This document shows, piece after piece, positions 24,480 through 33,075 of a DNA stretch of 64,000 nt. The stretch covers positions 62,001 to 126,000 of the forward strand of contig NZ_AUDL01000012.1 of NCBI RefSeq assembly GCF_000425445.1, written 5' to 3'. The notes beneath the pieces were generated by a model. It did not search any database. It had not been told where the DNA came from and was given only the letters and a program-made list of their open reading frames with translations. Numbering within the stretch: position 1 is the first letter of the stretch; every line of letters starts with the position of its first letter. This stretch comes from Flavobacterium denitrificans DSM 15936 (GTDB taxonomy: Bacteria > Bacteroidota > Bacteroidia > Flavobacteriales > Flavobacteriaceae). Position numbers and translations under genes: made by a program.

Positions 24480-26123
24480 TTATTTGCTTTTCAAATAGTG
24501 ACTCAACAAAAATGTTGTTGAGCTGTCGTGTGTATTAACAGTTTTAGAATTTATTTCGTCTAAAATTGAATTTGCTAGCTGTTTTCCTAATTCAACTCCC
24601 CATTGATCAAAACTGAAGATGTTCCAGATGATTCCTTGAACAAAAATTTTGTGTTCATAAAGTGCAATTAATGATCCTAAGCTTTTTGGAGTAAGTTTTT
24701 CAATCAAAATTGTATTGGTTGGTTTGTTTCCTGTGAACACTTTAAATGGCAATAAGTAAGATGCTTTTTCTGCAGAAAGTCCTTGTTTGTCAAATTCAGC
24801 TTGAACTTGTGCTGGTGTTTTTCCATTCATTAACGCTTCTGTCTGCGCGAAAAAGTTTGACATCAATTTATCGTGATGATCTTCGTTTCCGTAAAGTGGT
24901 TTTACAAATCCGATGAAATCTGTTGGAATTCTTTTTGTTCCTTGGTGAATTAATTGGAAAAAAGCATGCTGAGAGTTTGTTCCTGGCTCTCCCCAAATAA
25001 TAGTTCCGGTCTGATAGTTTACCGGTTTTCCGTCACGGCCAACACTTTTTCCGTTACTTTCCATAGTTGCCTGTTGCAAGTACGGAGCCAGTTTTGATAA
25101 ATATTGTGTGTACGGAATCAAGGCTTCACTTTCGGCACCATAAAAATTATTGTACCAAACGCTTAATAATGCTAAAATTACCGGAATGTTTTCATCAAAT
25201 TCTGTCGATTTGAAATGGTTGTCCATATCATGAGCTCCAACTAATAATTGGTTGTAATTATCAAAACCAATTGCCAAAGCAATACTCAAACCAACTGCGC
25301 TCCAAAGAGAAAATCTTCCTCCAACCCAGTCCCACATTGGGAAAACGTTGTCTGGATTAATTCCGAATTCCGTTACTTTTTGAATATTTGTAGAAACGGC
25401 TGCAAAGTGTTTTGCAATATCGTCTTGAGTTGCCGATTTTAAAAACCATTCTTTAATAGTTTCTGAATTCGAAAGTGTTTCTTGAGTTGTAAAAGTCTTA
25501 GAAACAATTACAAATAAAGTGGTTTCAGGGTTTAATTTTTTGATTACTTCATTTACGTGATCGCCGTCAACATTTGAAACGAAATGTAAATTCAAATGAT
25601 TTTTGTAGAATTGTAAAGCTTCAACCGCCATAACTGGTCCAAGGTCTGAACCTCCAATTCCAATATTTACAACATCAGTAAAAGCTTTTCCTGTAAAACC
25701 TTTTCTTTCTCCCGAAATAACTTCGTTTGTAAAATTTTTGATTTTATTTTTTACTTCATAAACTTCCGGAATTACATTTTCTCCGTCAACTTTAATTATT
25801 GCCGATTCTGGAGCACGCAAAGCCGTATGTAAAACAGCACGATTTTCTGTTTTGTTGATCAATTCTCCTCCAAAATAAGCAGCAATTGCATTTTTTAATC
25901 CAATTGAATTGGCCAATTCTAACAAAAGAGAAATAGTTTCCTGACTGATATTATTTTTAGAATAATCAACTAAAAAGTCATTCCATTGCAAGTTGAATTT
26001 TGCAGCGCGGGCATTATCCTGCTGAAATAATTCTTGTATCGTAGTTTCGTGAATTGCATTATAGTGGTTTTGCAGATTTTTCCACGCCTCAGTCCCAGTT
26101 GGGTTTGTTGTGTTTAAAGCCAT
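24480..26123 (-). CDS. pgi: Glucose-6-phosphate isomerase
   Basis: 547 residues. Family blocks visible: [51 protein letters not shown] (PGI signature 1) and, near the C-terminus, [13 protein letters not shown] (signature 2). It interconverts glucose 6-phosphate and fructose 6-phosphate. It is monocistronic with its own terminator. A LacI-like palindromic site about 100 bp upstream is shared with gdhA. Confidence 0.97.
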   Translation of the reverse strand: MALNTTNPTGTEAWKNLQNHYNAIHETTIQELFQQDNARAAKFNLQWNDFLVDYSKNNISQETISLLLELANSIGLKNAIAAYFGGELINKTENRAVLHTALRAPESAIIKVDGENVIPEVYEVKNKIKNFTNEVISGERKGFTGKAFTDVVNIGIGGSDLGPVMAVEALQFYKNHLNLHFVSNVDGDHVNEVIKKLNPETTLFVIVSKTFTTQETLSNSETIKEWFLKSATQDDIAKHFAAVSTNIQKVTEFGINPDNVFPMWDWVGGRFSLWSAVGLSIALAIGFDNYNQLLVGAHDMDNHFKSTEFDENIPVILALLSVWYNNFYGAESEALIPYTQYLSKLAPYLQQATMESNGKSVGRDGKPVNYQTGTIIWGEPGTNSQHAFFQLIHQGTKRIPTDFIGFVKPLYGNEDHHDKLMSNFFAQTEALMNGKTPAQVQAEFDKQGLSAEKASYLLPFKVFTGNKPTNTILIEKLTPKSLGSLIALYEHKIFVQGIIWNIFSFDQWGVELGKQLANSILDEINSKTVNTHDSSTTFLLSHYLKSK

Positions 26124-26160
26124 TTGTATTTTATTATGTGGTTTGTTTTTTTCAGAAACA

Positions 26161-26168
26161 CAAAAATA
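26161..26168 (-). promoter_or_regulatory. -7 box TATTTTTG upstream of pgi
   Basis: Matches TAnnTTTG on the minus strand, 37 bp before the pgi ATG. Confidence 0.45.
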
Positions 26169-26218
26169 CTGAAATAACTTTTAAAAGGGTAGCGGTTCAC
26201 GATTATATAACAATTAGT

Positions 26219-26232
26219 TACGAAAACGTTTT
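26219..26232. promoter_or_regulatory. Candidate operator TACGAAAACGTTTT upstream of pgi
   Basis: A 14-mer identical to one upstream of gdhA (57841). Its core AAAACGTTTT is self-complementary, as in LacI-family operators (AAnCGnTT type). It lies about 50 bp upstream of the pgi -7 box. Confidence 0.5.
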
Positions 26233-26266
26233 ATGAATGTGATTTGAAAATAGTCAGTTTTTTAAA

Positions 26267-26923
26267 TTAATTGACACTAAGAATTCTGATTAAAAGTGCC
26301 AATGGGAAAATTATTGTGCCGAGAATAAAAATGGTTTTCCCATGATTTCGGTCGGCATCATTATAGGAATAAACACGCTCGCCGTTTGGTAAGGTTTTTT
26401 TAGAAGTCCAAAGCGAATAACCAATAACAATTCCGATTCCGCCACCCAAAAGTGAAAATAAATATCCGGCCATTATCCAAGGTTTTTGATTCTCTTCTGG
26501 TTTTGCTAAAATTTTCAGGCGTTCTTTTTTTAAAGAAGCCAGCATATCAGGATCGATATTTTTGCCACGCTCGGTTAAAAGTTTTTGTGCCAATTTATAA
26601 TCAAAAACATTCCATTCATCCGATTTTAAAAGAACATCATATAATTCTTCATTCGAAAAACTTAAAAGATAATAATCTTTGTCAACTTGGTTTAGAAGGC
26701 TTTCCGTGTCTTTTTCTAAAATTTCTTGAGCTTTTGCAAAATCAGCTGGGTCAATCTTTATTTCATATTGATTTTGTAAAGTGCTTCCTGAAAAAGTTAT
26801 GTCAACAGGTGCAATATTATCTGCTAAAACTGTTTTGATATTGTTTTTATTTAGCAACATTTCAACTTCTTTAGCTTGAATTCGAGTTGGGAAATTCTTA
26901 AAAGCAATAAAATTTTCAGTCAT
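26267..26923 (-). CDS. DUF2007-type protein with two C-terminal membrane helices
   Basis: 218 residues. The N-terminal part is a DUF2007-like ferredoxin-fold domain (FIAFKNFPTRIQAKEVEMLLNK, IKIDPADFAKAQEILEKD). A middle charged helical segment follows. Two hydrophobic helices near 146-168 and 194-214 close the protein. The DUF2007 domain is proposed to be a signal-transducing or regulatory module, without firm evidence. No operon partner is obvious. Confidence 0.75.
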   Translation of the reverse strand: MTENFIAFKNFPTRIQAKEVEMLLNKNNIKTVLADNIAPVDITFSGSTLQNQYEIKIDPADFAKAQEILEKDTESLLNQVDKDYYLLSFSNEELYDVLLKSDEWNVFDYKLAQKLLTERGKNIDPDMLASLKKERLKILAKPEENQKPWIMAGYLFSLLGGGIGIVIGYSLWTSKKTLPNGERVYSYNDADRNHGKTIFILGTIIFPLALLIRILSVN

Positions 26924-26970
26924 TATTTGGGGTTGGTTTTAATGTTTTGTTTTATTCTACTCTTCAAAGT

Positions 26971-27399
26971 TTAATTTTCACAGAAGCAAAAGATTTCATG
27001 TGTAGATTTCTTTCTTGCAATATTATACCTATCGGTTTTTATAATTTCAAAATCGGTGTTATTTATTTCATTATAATTTGGAAACCAATTTGGTTTTAGT
27101 TCGTCGTATTTTTTTATTTTTTGTTGAAATGAGAATAAAGGAACTTTTGTGCTGTTCAAGAATAAGGAATCGTAACTCTTATTATTAGAATAATTGAATT
27201 TTACAAAGTTGCAAGAGCCAAGATGAGAAGCGCTTTTTAGATTGTAAGAATCCGCGTTGATGATATTTGGAAACCAGCCCGTTAATCTCAAATTTGTTTC
27301 TGTTTTATAATCATTATAGGTGTCAAAACTAATTTCAAACGGTTTGTTTTGACATGAAACAAAAGCAAAAAGGAGAAAATATTTTAGCAGTTTTTTCAT
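26971..27399 (-). CDS. Small lipoprotein of unknown function
   Basis: 142 residues with a lipoprotein signal and lipobox FVSC at about 12-15. The rest is a short soluble domain rich in Asn and Lys with a near-terminal FCFCEN. No family is recognised. It begins 8 bp after the stop of the next upstream minus-strand gene, so the two are probably co-transcribed. Confidence 0.65.
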   Translation of the reverse strand: MKKLLKYFLLFAFVSCQNKPFEISFDTYNDYKTETNLRLTGWFPNIINADSYNLKSASHLGSCNFVKFNYSNNKSYDSLFLNSTKVPLFSFQQKIKKYDELKPNWFPNYNEINNTDFEIIKTDRYNIARKKSTHEIFCFCEN

Positions 27400-27407
27400 A
27401 AATCAGA

Positions 27408-28028
27408 TTACCAAATCTTCCACCAAGGTTTTTTATTTACTTCGATAGTTTTCTTTTCAGTGTCAATTTCTATTCTTTTGAAAGATTCAATTTTAATTTT
27501 TGAATCATCAAAAAAGAATTCGCCATTTTCATTCATTCCAATTGGAAATTTTGTTCTTTCTTTCCAATTTTGGGTTTGTAAATCCTGAATTAAAGCAATA
27601 TTGATTTTATCGTTGAACTTTTTTCTTGCCTTTTCTATGATTTCTTCTTCTAGATTTGAAGAAGAATTCTTGAAAAGAGTCAATGAATTATCTGGAATAT
27701 TCAAAAGAAAAATTTGAGTTTTGTCGCCAATTTTCTTAATATCCAAAACTTTAAAATAAGCAATCGAATCTAAAAGAAAATGCCCAATTTTTCCCGAATC
27801 AGGATTGAATTTTGATAAATCCTTGGGATGAGCACTTGCAATTAAATATCTCAAATTTCCCGAAAGACCTCCTCCAATAGAAGTCATGTCTGTAAAACCT
27901 TTTTCCTGAATGATCTGCCCGACTTTGTAATTCGAAATTAAATTATCCGATAAATTGGTGTCTCTGTAAAATAGTTTTAAACCAGAAAAAGTTTCACTGT
28001 AAATTGCTTTAAGCCGAGCGTTTTTCAT
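27408..28028 (-). CDS. Hypothetical soluble protein
   Basis: 206 residues with no signal peptide or membrane helix. The segment IGGGLSGNLRYLIASAHPKDLSKF and the C-terminal KKPWWKIW are the most distinctive parts. I do not recognise a family. It lies in a minus-strand run between the M23 peptidase and a small lipoprotein. Confidence 0.7.
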   Translation of the reverse strand: MKNARLKAIYSETFSGLKLFYRDTNLSDNLISNYKVGQIIQEKGFTDMTSIGGGLSGNLRYLIASAHPKDLSKFNPDSGKIGHFLLDSIAYFKVLDIKKIGDKTQIFLLNIPDNSLTLFKNSSSNLEEEIIEKARKKFNDKINIALIQDLQTQNWKERTKFPIGMNENGEFFFDDSKIKIESFKRIEIDTEKKTIEVNKKPWWKIW

Positions 28029-28062
28029 GTTTTGTTATTTTCTTTGAGTTTTTAATAAAAAA

Positions 28063-29283
28063 TTAAAGATTCCCAATACTGTCTAATTCTCTTTTCAAAG
28101 GTTCAATTTGTTTCGCGAAACGAGTTTTGTCATTTCCGGTTAAAGATTCTCCGGTTGGCAAGTTGAGACGAAGTGCATCAACTTGAACGCCATTTTTCCA
28201 GAAACGATAACAAACGTGTGGTCCAGAAGCTAAACCTGTACTTCCAACTAAACCAATAGTCTGTCCTTGTGTAACGCGCTGTCCACGACGAACCAAGATT
28301 TTTGACATATGTAAATATTGAGTAGAGTAGGTTCCGTTGTGTTTTACTTTTACAAAGTTTCCGTTTCCTGCGGTATATCCAGTTGCTTCAACAACTCCAG
28401 AAGCGGTAGTCGAAATTGGAGTCCCGGTTGGTGCTGCATAATCTGTTCCTTTATGTGCTTTCCAGGTATGCTGAACCGGATGAAATCTGTTCATGGTAAA
28501 CCTGGAAGTAATTCGGCTGAATTTAATCGGCGTTTTTAGAAAGAAATTTTTAAGCGTTCTTCCTTGGTCGTCATAATATTCGATTTTTCCTGAAAGTGTA
28601 TCTTTTTCAAAAGGAAATGCATAAACGATTTTTCCTTTATATTCAAAAAAAGCAGCTTCAAGTTCTTCAACTCCGTCATAGGTTTTGCCGTTAATGAATC
28701 TTTCGGTAAAAATTAATCCGTATCGGTCGCCTTTTTTTAGTTTGAAGAAGTCAATTGACCAAGAAAATACTTTTGTAATTCTGCTTGCCAATGCTGTTTC
28801 GACACTTTCATTTCCTAAAGTTTCGGATAAAGAGCTTTTTAAAACGCCACCAATTATTTTACGTTTTAAAGTAACAGGTTTTATTTTTTTATAAGCTTTT
28901 GCTATGCTATCTCTTAAGTCTATAACATAATACGTTAAAGCATCAGGCTGATAAACAAAAGCTTGAAGATTGTTTGTTTTGTTTTTTGCACGTATTAATG
29001 TAAAAGGTTTTCCATATCTAATGCTTCTTACATTAAATGAGTCTTTTACCTGTTCAACAATATCGTGTACTTTTTTATCTCCAATATTTTGACTTTGCAA
29101 AATGGATCCGAAAGAATCTCCTTTTGAAATAGTATCATTAATAACATTAAAATCTGCGTAATTAAAACCGAATTCTATTTTTTTGGTTGTTGGTTTAGTG
29201 ATTTTGGTTTCAACTTTTTCTTCTGCTTTTTTGCACGAAAAAATAGAAAACAAGACAATTAAAATTACGACTGCTTTTTTCAA
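28063..29283 (-). CDS. M23 family metallopeptidase lipoprotein (LytM-type)
   Basis: 406 residues with a lipoprotein signal (lipobox IFSC). The OapA/LysM-like N-terminal region (about 40-130) precedes the LytM domain. HKGTDYAAP supplies the first His and Asp. The third metal motif reads SGPHVCYRFW, where classical LytM enzymes have HxH; here the second His position is Cys. SGPHVCYR-type sequences may be a lineage form or a change in metal use. It probably cuts peptidoglycan crosslinks or regulates another hydrolase at the envelope. It ends the TDO/DUF3108 run. Confidence 0.88.
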   Translation of the reverse strand: MKKAVVILIVLFSIFSCKKAEEKVETKITKPTTKKIEFGFNYADFNVINDTISKGDSFGSILQSQNIGDKKVHDIVEQVKDSFNVRSIRYGKPFTLIRAKNKTNNLQAFVYQPDALTYYVIDLRDSIAKAYKKIKPVTLKRKIIGGVLKSSLSETLGNESVETALASRITKVFSWSIDFFKLKKGDRYGLIFTERFINGKTYDGVEELEAAFFEYKGKIVYAFPFEKDTLSGKIEYYDDQGRTLKNFFLKTPIKFSRITSRFTMNRFHPVQHTWKAHKGTDYAAPTGTPISTTASGVVEATGYTAGNGNFVKVKHNGTYSTQYLHMSKILVRRGQRVTQGQTIGLVGSTGLASGPHVCYRFWKNGVQVDALRLNLPTGESLTGNDKTRFAKQIEPLKRELDSIGNL

Positions 29284-29307
29284 ACTTTTTGTTTTTTTGT
29301 GACGAAA

Positions 29308-30249
29308 TTAAACCTCGGTTTCATTTCCCCAATTGGACAATTCTTCTTCGGTCCACAATTTAGGAAAAAAGATGCGTCTTTGGTATTTTGGATGCATATA
29401 TTTTTGCCAATCACTTCCTCCAGTCGCTTCTCCGTTGCCTTTTCCGCTTTCCAAAATGTATTTTCTTGCAGTATTAAGGTGCTGCATTACCCACGTAATA
29501 TTTACAGTTTTGTCATAATGGCGCATAGCTTCAATAAGTTCTGTATTTTGTTGATCTTCAATAGGAAGTTGTGTGAATTTTTGCCAAATGTTTTTCGTTT
29601 TAAACGATGACATTTGTCTTAAAAATTGCTCTTTATATTTTTTCTCAAACTCATTCAGAAGATATGATTTCTCTCCGGTTTGATAATCTTTTCCCGCGGC
29701 TTGCCAATATAAATGCTCGAAACTAGTTTCTAAATCGGTGTTTTCGTCAAAGTTTGCTTTGTATCTTCTGTCGGTTAAATTGATGACATCGGTTGATGCA
29801 AATTCGATCATTCTGTATTGTGCACTCTGAAAACCGCTTGCAGGTGTCAAAGTATTTCTGAATTTCATGTATTGATCGACTTCCATTCCGTTTTCCATAA
29901 TGCTGAACGAATTGGTAAGCATGTCGAAATAGCGGGTAATTCTAGAAAGTCTTTCGCTGAAAAATTCAACTTTAATATTTTCTGTTTCGGCAATTTGGTC
30001 AATTTCCCACAAAATCATTTTAAAGATTAATTCGTTGACTTGATGGTACATAATGAAAACCATTTCATCAGGAAGGGTAGTACGTTGTATTTGTAAATTT
30101 AATAGGGCGTCTGTTTGAATGTAGTCCCAATACGTAATTGGTTTTGACCAAAGCAATCCTTCTAACTGAACATCAGTTTTTTGATTTATAGCTTGGAATT
30201 TTTGATCAATTTCTTTTAAAATTGATTCTGAATGATCAGTAAGGTTCAT
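29308..30249 (-). CDS. Tryptophan 2,3-dioxygenase
   Basis: 313 residues. TDO blocks are clear: MYHQVNELIFKMILWEID near 78-95, ASGFQSAQYRMIE near 148, and the C-terminal haem-His region WVMQHLNTARKYI. These are followed by ATGGSDWQKYM and FFPKLW. The enzyme opens the indole ring of tryptophan to N-formylkynurenine in the cytosol. Its start codon overlaps the stop of the DUF3108 gene (TAATG), so they are translationally coupled. No kynureninase or formamidase is adjacent. Confidence 0.94.
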   Translation of the reverse strand: MNLTDHSESILKEIDQKFQAINQKTDVQLEGLLWSKPITYWDYIQTDALLNLQIQRTTLPDEMVFIMYHQVNELIFKMILWEIDQIAETENIKVEFFSERLSRITRYFDMLTNSFSIMENGMEVDQYMKFRNTLTPASGFQSAQYRMIEFASTDVINLTDRRYKANFDENTDLETSFEHLYWQAAGKDYQTGEKSYLLNEFEKKYKEQFLRQMSSFKTKNIWQKFTQLPIEDQQNTELIEAMRHYDKTVNITWVMQHLNTARKYILESGKGNGEATGGSDWQKYMHPKYQRRIFFPKLWTEEELSNWGNETEV

Positions 30250-31019
30250 TATTTTTTAACTTTAAATGGATTTTTTAATCCTTTATATTCATCAAGATCT
30301 GCTTTAAGTGATCCTACAGCAAGATCTGCTTTAATTCTGATAGGAACTTTGTTGTCGTCATCTGTAATCCAGAGCGTTAAACTTTCTTTTTCTTTAAAAA
30401 CTCTGCCGGTTTGTACAAGAGGTTTGAAAACCATTGTAGAAACGGACCCAAATTTAGTCGTAATATCTTGACGGCCTACATATTTTAACTTAAATTTTGT
30501 GATTTCGTCATCGAAAAACATGTCAATTGTAATGGCCTCTCCCGATTTTAATTTGTCAATATTCGGATGGTTTCTCAAAAAATAAAATGAAGATACTATA
30601 TCTTGCACATTATCAGTGGTGATAATGGTTTTTTCAGATTTTCGCTTGTAATCTTTTACTAAAACTCGGTTTTCTGCTTGATTAAAAAAGCCTTCCTGAT
30701 TTTTGGTGTAACCGCCTTCATCAATTTTTCTGACATAACGGTATGGACTTCCGGTTTCTTTGTCAAAATAGCTTTCGTACAAATCTTCGACTTTAAAGAA
30801 AAATTTTGACATTCCGGTTGTGTAACCTTTACCCACCGCATGATAAACTTTTTTGTTGTTGATGGTGGCATCTTTGACTTCAAGTGTGGCATATCCGGCA
30901 TTTACGATTCCGTAGTGAATTCTAAACTTGAAGAACTCTCCTGTACCGAAAGCGTCTTCTTTTTGCGAATCAAAACTAAAGGCTGTTAGGGTGAATATAA
31001 TGAGGATTAATTTTTTCAT
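30249..31019 (-). CDS. DUF3108 family exported protein
   Basis: 256 residues with a signal peptide (about 1-17). The body matches DUF3108: GEFFKFRIHYGIVNAGYATLEVK, VSSFYFLRNHPN and GSLKADLDEYKGL. Predicted to be a beta-rich periplasmic protein of unknown function. It overlaps the TDO start by one base, an odd pairing of an envelope protein with an amino acid oxygenase, seen here directly. Confidence 0.85.
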   Translation of the reverse strand: MKKLILIIFTLTAFSFDSQKEDAFGTGEFFKFRIHYGIVNAGYATLEVKDATINNKKVYHAVGKGYTTGMSKFFFKVEDLYESYFDKETGSPYRYVRKIDEGGYTKNQEGFFNQAENRVLVKDYKRKSEKTIITTDNVQDIVSSFYFLRNHPNIDKLKSGEAITIDMFFDDEITKFKLKYVGRQDITTKFGSVSTMVFKPLVQTGRVFKEKESLTLWITDDDNKVPIRIKADLAVGSLKADLDEYKGLKNPFKVKK

Positions 31020-31080
31020 AGTACTGTTTTACAAATATTTATGAGGATAATTGCAAATTCTATTCCAAATGTACCAAAAC

Positions 31081-31190
31081 AAAAAAACTCAGTCAAGTAA
31101 TGACTGAGTTTTTATGCTATTAACTAACCAAAAAACTATAAATTATGAAATTTATATCAATCCAAAAGGAAACCACCCCTTTTGATTTGC
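31081..31190 (-). ncRNA. Candidate small RNA (about 110 nt) upstream of the DUF3108-TDO operon
   Basis: On the minus strand, a perfect TATCTTTG box (31196-31203) is followed by a hairpin AAAAGG-GGTGGTTT-CCTTTT (near 31166-31185). An AU-rich middle follows. An intrinsic terminator then has stem AAACTCAGTCA / TGACTGAGTTT and T7, ending near 31081. The span contains no ATG on that strand, so it is not a small protein gene. The nearest TTG is 25 bp from the -7 box. It could be a free sRNA, or a terminated leader of the downstream DUF3108-TDO transcript. Confidence 0.55.
31083..31113 (-). terminator. Terminator of the candidate small RNA
   Basis: Near-perfect stem AAAAACTCAGTCA / TGACTGAGTTTTT with a 5-base loop and a T-run on the minus strand. 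It lies 64 bp before the DUF3108 start codon. Confidence 0.8.
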
Positions 31191-31195
31191 GAGTG

Positions 31196-31203
31196 CAAAG
31201 ATA
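31196..31203 (-). promoter_or_regulatory. -7 box TATCTTTG of the candidate small RNA
   Basis: Perfect TAnnTTTG on the minus strand, with no start codon within the following 110 bp. Confidence 0.5.
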
Positions 31204-31312
31204 GATAGAAAGTTCAAAAAATAAATAGCAAAAGGCGAGTTTAACATAACATTTGCATAAAAACCATCGATTTACAGAGAATTTTTCTACATAATGTAAA
31301 AATAATGCGTTT

Positions 31313-32473
31313 TTATAGTGTTCCTCTTAATTCTTGTTCTCTCTCAATTGACTCAAACAGTGCTTTAAAGTTACCTGCACCGAACCCTTTTGCGCCCATT
31401 CTTTGAATAATTTCGAAGAAAAGCGTCGGGCGGTCCTGAACTGGCTTGGTAAATATTTGTAAAAGATAGCCATCTTCATCGGCATCGACCATGATTGCTA
31501 ATTTCTCAATTTCGTTAATATCTTCTTTCATCATTTCCATGTGAACTCCCAATCTTTCTGGAATTGCTTCATAATAAGTATGAGGAGGAGAAGATAAAAA
31601 TTCAACACCACGCGCTCTTAATTGTGATACTGTTTTGATAATGTCATCTGTCGCAATGGCAATATGCTGAATTCCTGGCCCACCATAAAAATCTAAATAT
31701 TCTTCAATTTGAGATTTTTTCTTTCCTTCGGCTGGTTCGTTGATAGGGAATTTGATTCTTCCGTTTCCGTTTGACATTACTTTACTCATCAAAGCAGAAT
31801 ATTCTGTAGTGATTTGTTTGTCGTCGAATGATAGGAAATTCACGAATCCCATTACGTCTTCGTAGAATTTTACCCAAGTGTTCATTTCGTTCCAACCCAC
31901 ATTTCCAACCATGTGATCAATATATTTTAATCCGGTTGGTTCTGGATTATAGTCCGATTTCCATTCTTTATAGCCTGGCAAGAAAATACCATTGTAGTTT
32001 TTTCTTTCTACAAAAATGTGAACCGTTTCGCCATAAGTATAAATTCCAGAACGGATAACTTGACCAAATTCATCTTCTTCAACAGTTGGTTCCATAAAAG
32101 AACGTGCACCACGTTTCATAGTTTCTTCGTAAGATTTCGTAGCATCTTCAACCCAAAGTGCGGCAACTTTTACTCCGTCACCGTGTTTTTTCAAATGTTC
32201 ATTTATCGGAGAATCAGCTGTTAAAGGCGTAGTCAAAACAATTCTGATTTTGTCTTGTTTCAAAACATACGATGCTCTGTCTTTTACTCCAGTTTCTAAT
32301 CCGGCGTAAGCCAATGACTGATATCCGAAAGCTGTTTTATAATAATGTGCAGATTGTTTTGCATTCCCTACATAAAATTCTACATAATCTGTTCCCAATA
32401 ATGGAAGGAAATCCTGTGCTCCTTCAAATATTTTCTCTAATCCGTATTCTACTGATTTAACTTCTTTACTCAT
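31313..32473 (-). CDS. hppD: 4-Hydroxyphenylpyruvate dioxygenase
   Basis: 386 residues from the chosen start MSKEVKSVEYG (ATG 32473; the longer frame runs into the flanking repeat). Two glyoxalase-fold halves are seen. The iron ligands lie in IDHMVGNVGWNEM (His), IQHIAIATDDII (His) and TLFFEIIQRMG (Glu). It converts 4-hydroxyphenylpyruvate to homogentisate in tyrosine catabolism. The next enzyme, homogentisate dioxygenase, lies upstream on the same strand, separated by a four-helix-bundle gene. Confidence 0.96.
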   Translation of the reverse strand: MSKEVKSVEYGLEKIFEGAQDFLPLLGTDYVEFYVGNAKQSAHYYKTAFGYQSLAYAGLETGVKDRASYVLKQDKIRIVLTTPLTADSPINEHLKKHGDGVKVAALWVEDATKSYEETMKRGARSFMEPTVEEDEFGQVIRSGIYTYGETVHIFVERKNYNGIFLPGYKEWKSDYNPEPTGLKYIDHMVGNVGWNEMNTWVKFYEDVMGFVNFLSFDDKQITTEYSALMSKVMSNGNGRIKFPINEPAEGKKKSQIEEYLDFYGGPGIQHIAIATDDIIKTVSQLRARGVEFLSSPPHTYYEAIPERLGVHMEMMKEDINEIEKLAIMVDADEDGYLLQIFTKPVQDRPTLFFEIIQRMGAKGFGAGNFKALFESIEREQELRGTL

Positions 32474-32568
32474 AATTAGATAATTTGTCAATTAGATAAT
32501 TAGATAATGAGAAAATTTGAAAATTGGACAATTAAAATAATTTTCTAATTGACACATTGACTAATTAT
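32474..32568. repeat. Family E word repeats (AATTAGATAATT) between hppD and four-helix-bundle gene
   Basis: Repeated AATTAGATAATTAGATAAT with inverted AATTTTCTAATTGACACATTGACTAATTATC. The same words occur at 32930-33075 and 34240-34330. Confidence 0.75.
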
Positions 32569-32928
32569 CTAATTCCTCTTCGATGTTGATATTATTTTAT
32601 TTAAAATTTTTAAAATTTCTGATAATTCATTTAATAAATCTTTGCAATTTGGATATTCTCTATGAGCATCGCATAAAAACAACCAATATTCTGTTTCGTC
32701 TGCTTCTTTAATTGCGATTTTTAATTTATGAATAAAATCTGCTTTACTTTCTGCATTTTGCGACTCTTTTGAATTTGCTCCAATTGATGTTCCGCTTTTT
32801 AATAACTGATTTGCAATTACAAATTTCTTTTGATCTTGAAGTTCGGTAGTATAATCAATTATATTTAGTGCAAAATTGAATGTTTTAATTAAAAGAGCGT
32901 TGTCTTTATATTTTTCGTTGAAAGTCAT
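32569..32928 (-). CDS. Four-helix-bundle protein (S23/IVS-type), inserted between hppD and hmgA
   Basis: 119 residues in the pattern of the bacterial four-helix-bundle (S23, IVS-encoded) family. VIANQLLKSGTSIGANSKESQNAESKADFIHKLKIAIKEADETEYWL contains the conserved GANxxE and DFxHKLxIAxKEAxET motif. The family includes proteins within 23S rRNA intervening sequences and relatives of the DGR accessory protein Avd. Function is not known. It breaks a tyrosine-catabolism gene pair and is bracketed by AT-rich inverted words. Its relation to tyrosine degradation is probably accidental. Confidence 0.9.
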   Translation of the reverse strand: MTFNEKYKDNALLIKTFNFALNIIDYTTELQDQKKFVIANQLLKSGTSIGANSKESQNAESKADFIHKLKIAIKEADETEYWLFLCDAHREYPNCKDLLNELSEILKILNKIISTSKRN

Positions 32929-32929
32929 T

Positions 32930-33075
32930 TGTTTTAATTTGATAATTAGAAAATGAGATAATTAGACAATTTATTTTGTAAGTTTAAAATTACAATATTT
33001 AATTATCTAATTTCCAAATTGACACATTTTCTAATTAAAGAAATTTTCTAATTATCAAATTGGCACATTGACTAA
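32930..33075. repeat. Family E word repeats between four-helix-bundle gene and hmgA
   Basis: GATAATTAGAAAATGAGATAATTAGACAATTT on the left and inverted AATTATCTAATTTCC and TTTTCTAATTATCAAATTGGCAC on the right. TTGGCACATTGACTAATTAT matches the segment at 32549. Confidence 0.75.

Noticed and set aside
31145-31204. A 19-codon plus-strand ORF (starting MKFISIQKE) near the candidate sRNA
   Set aside because: It lies opposite the predicted RNA, its bases are explained by the minus-strand promoter and hairpin, and no plus-strand promoter or conserved partner is seen.
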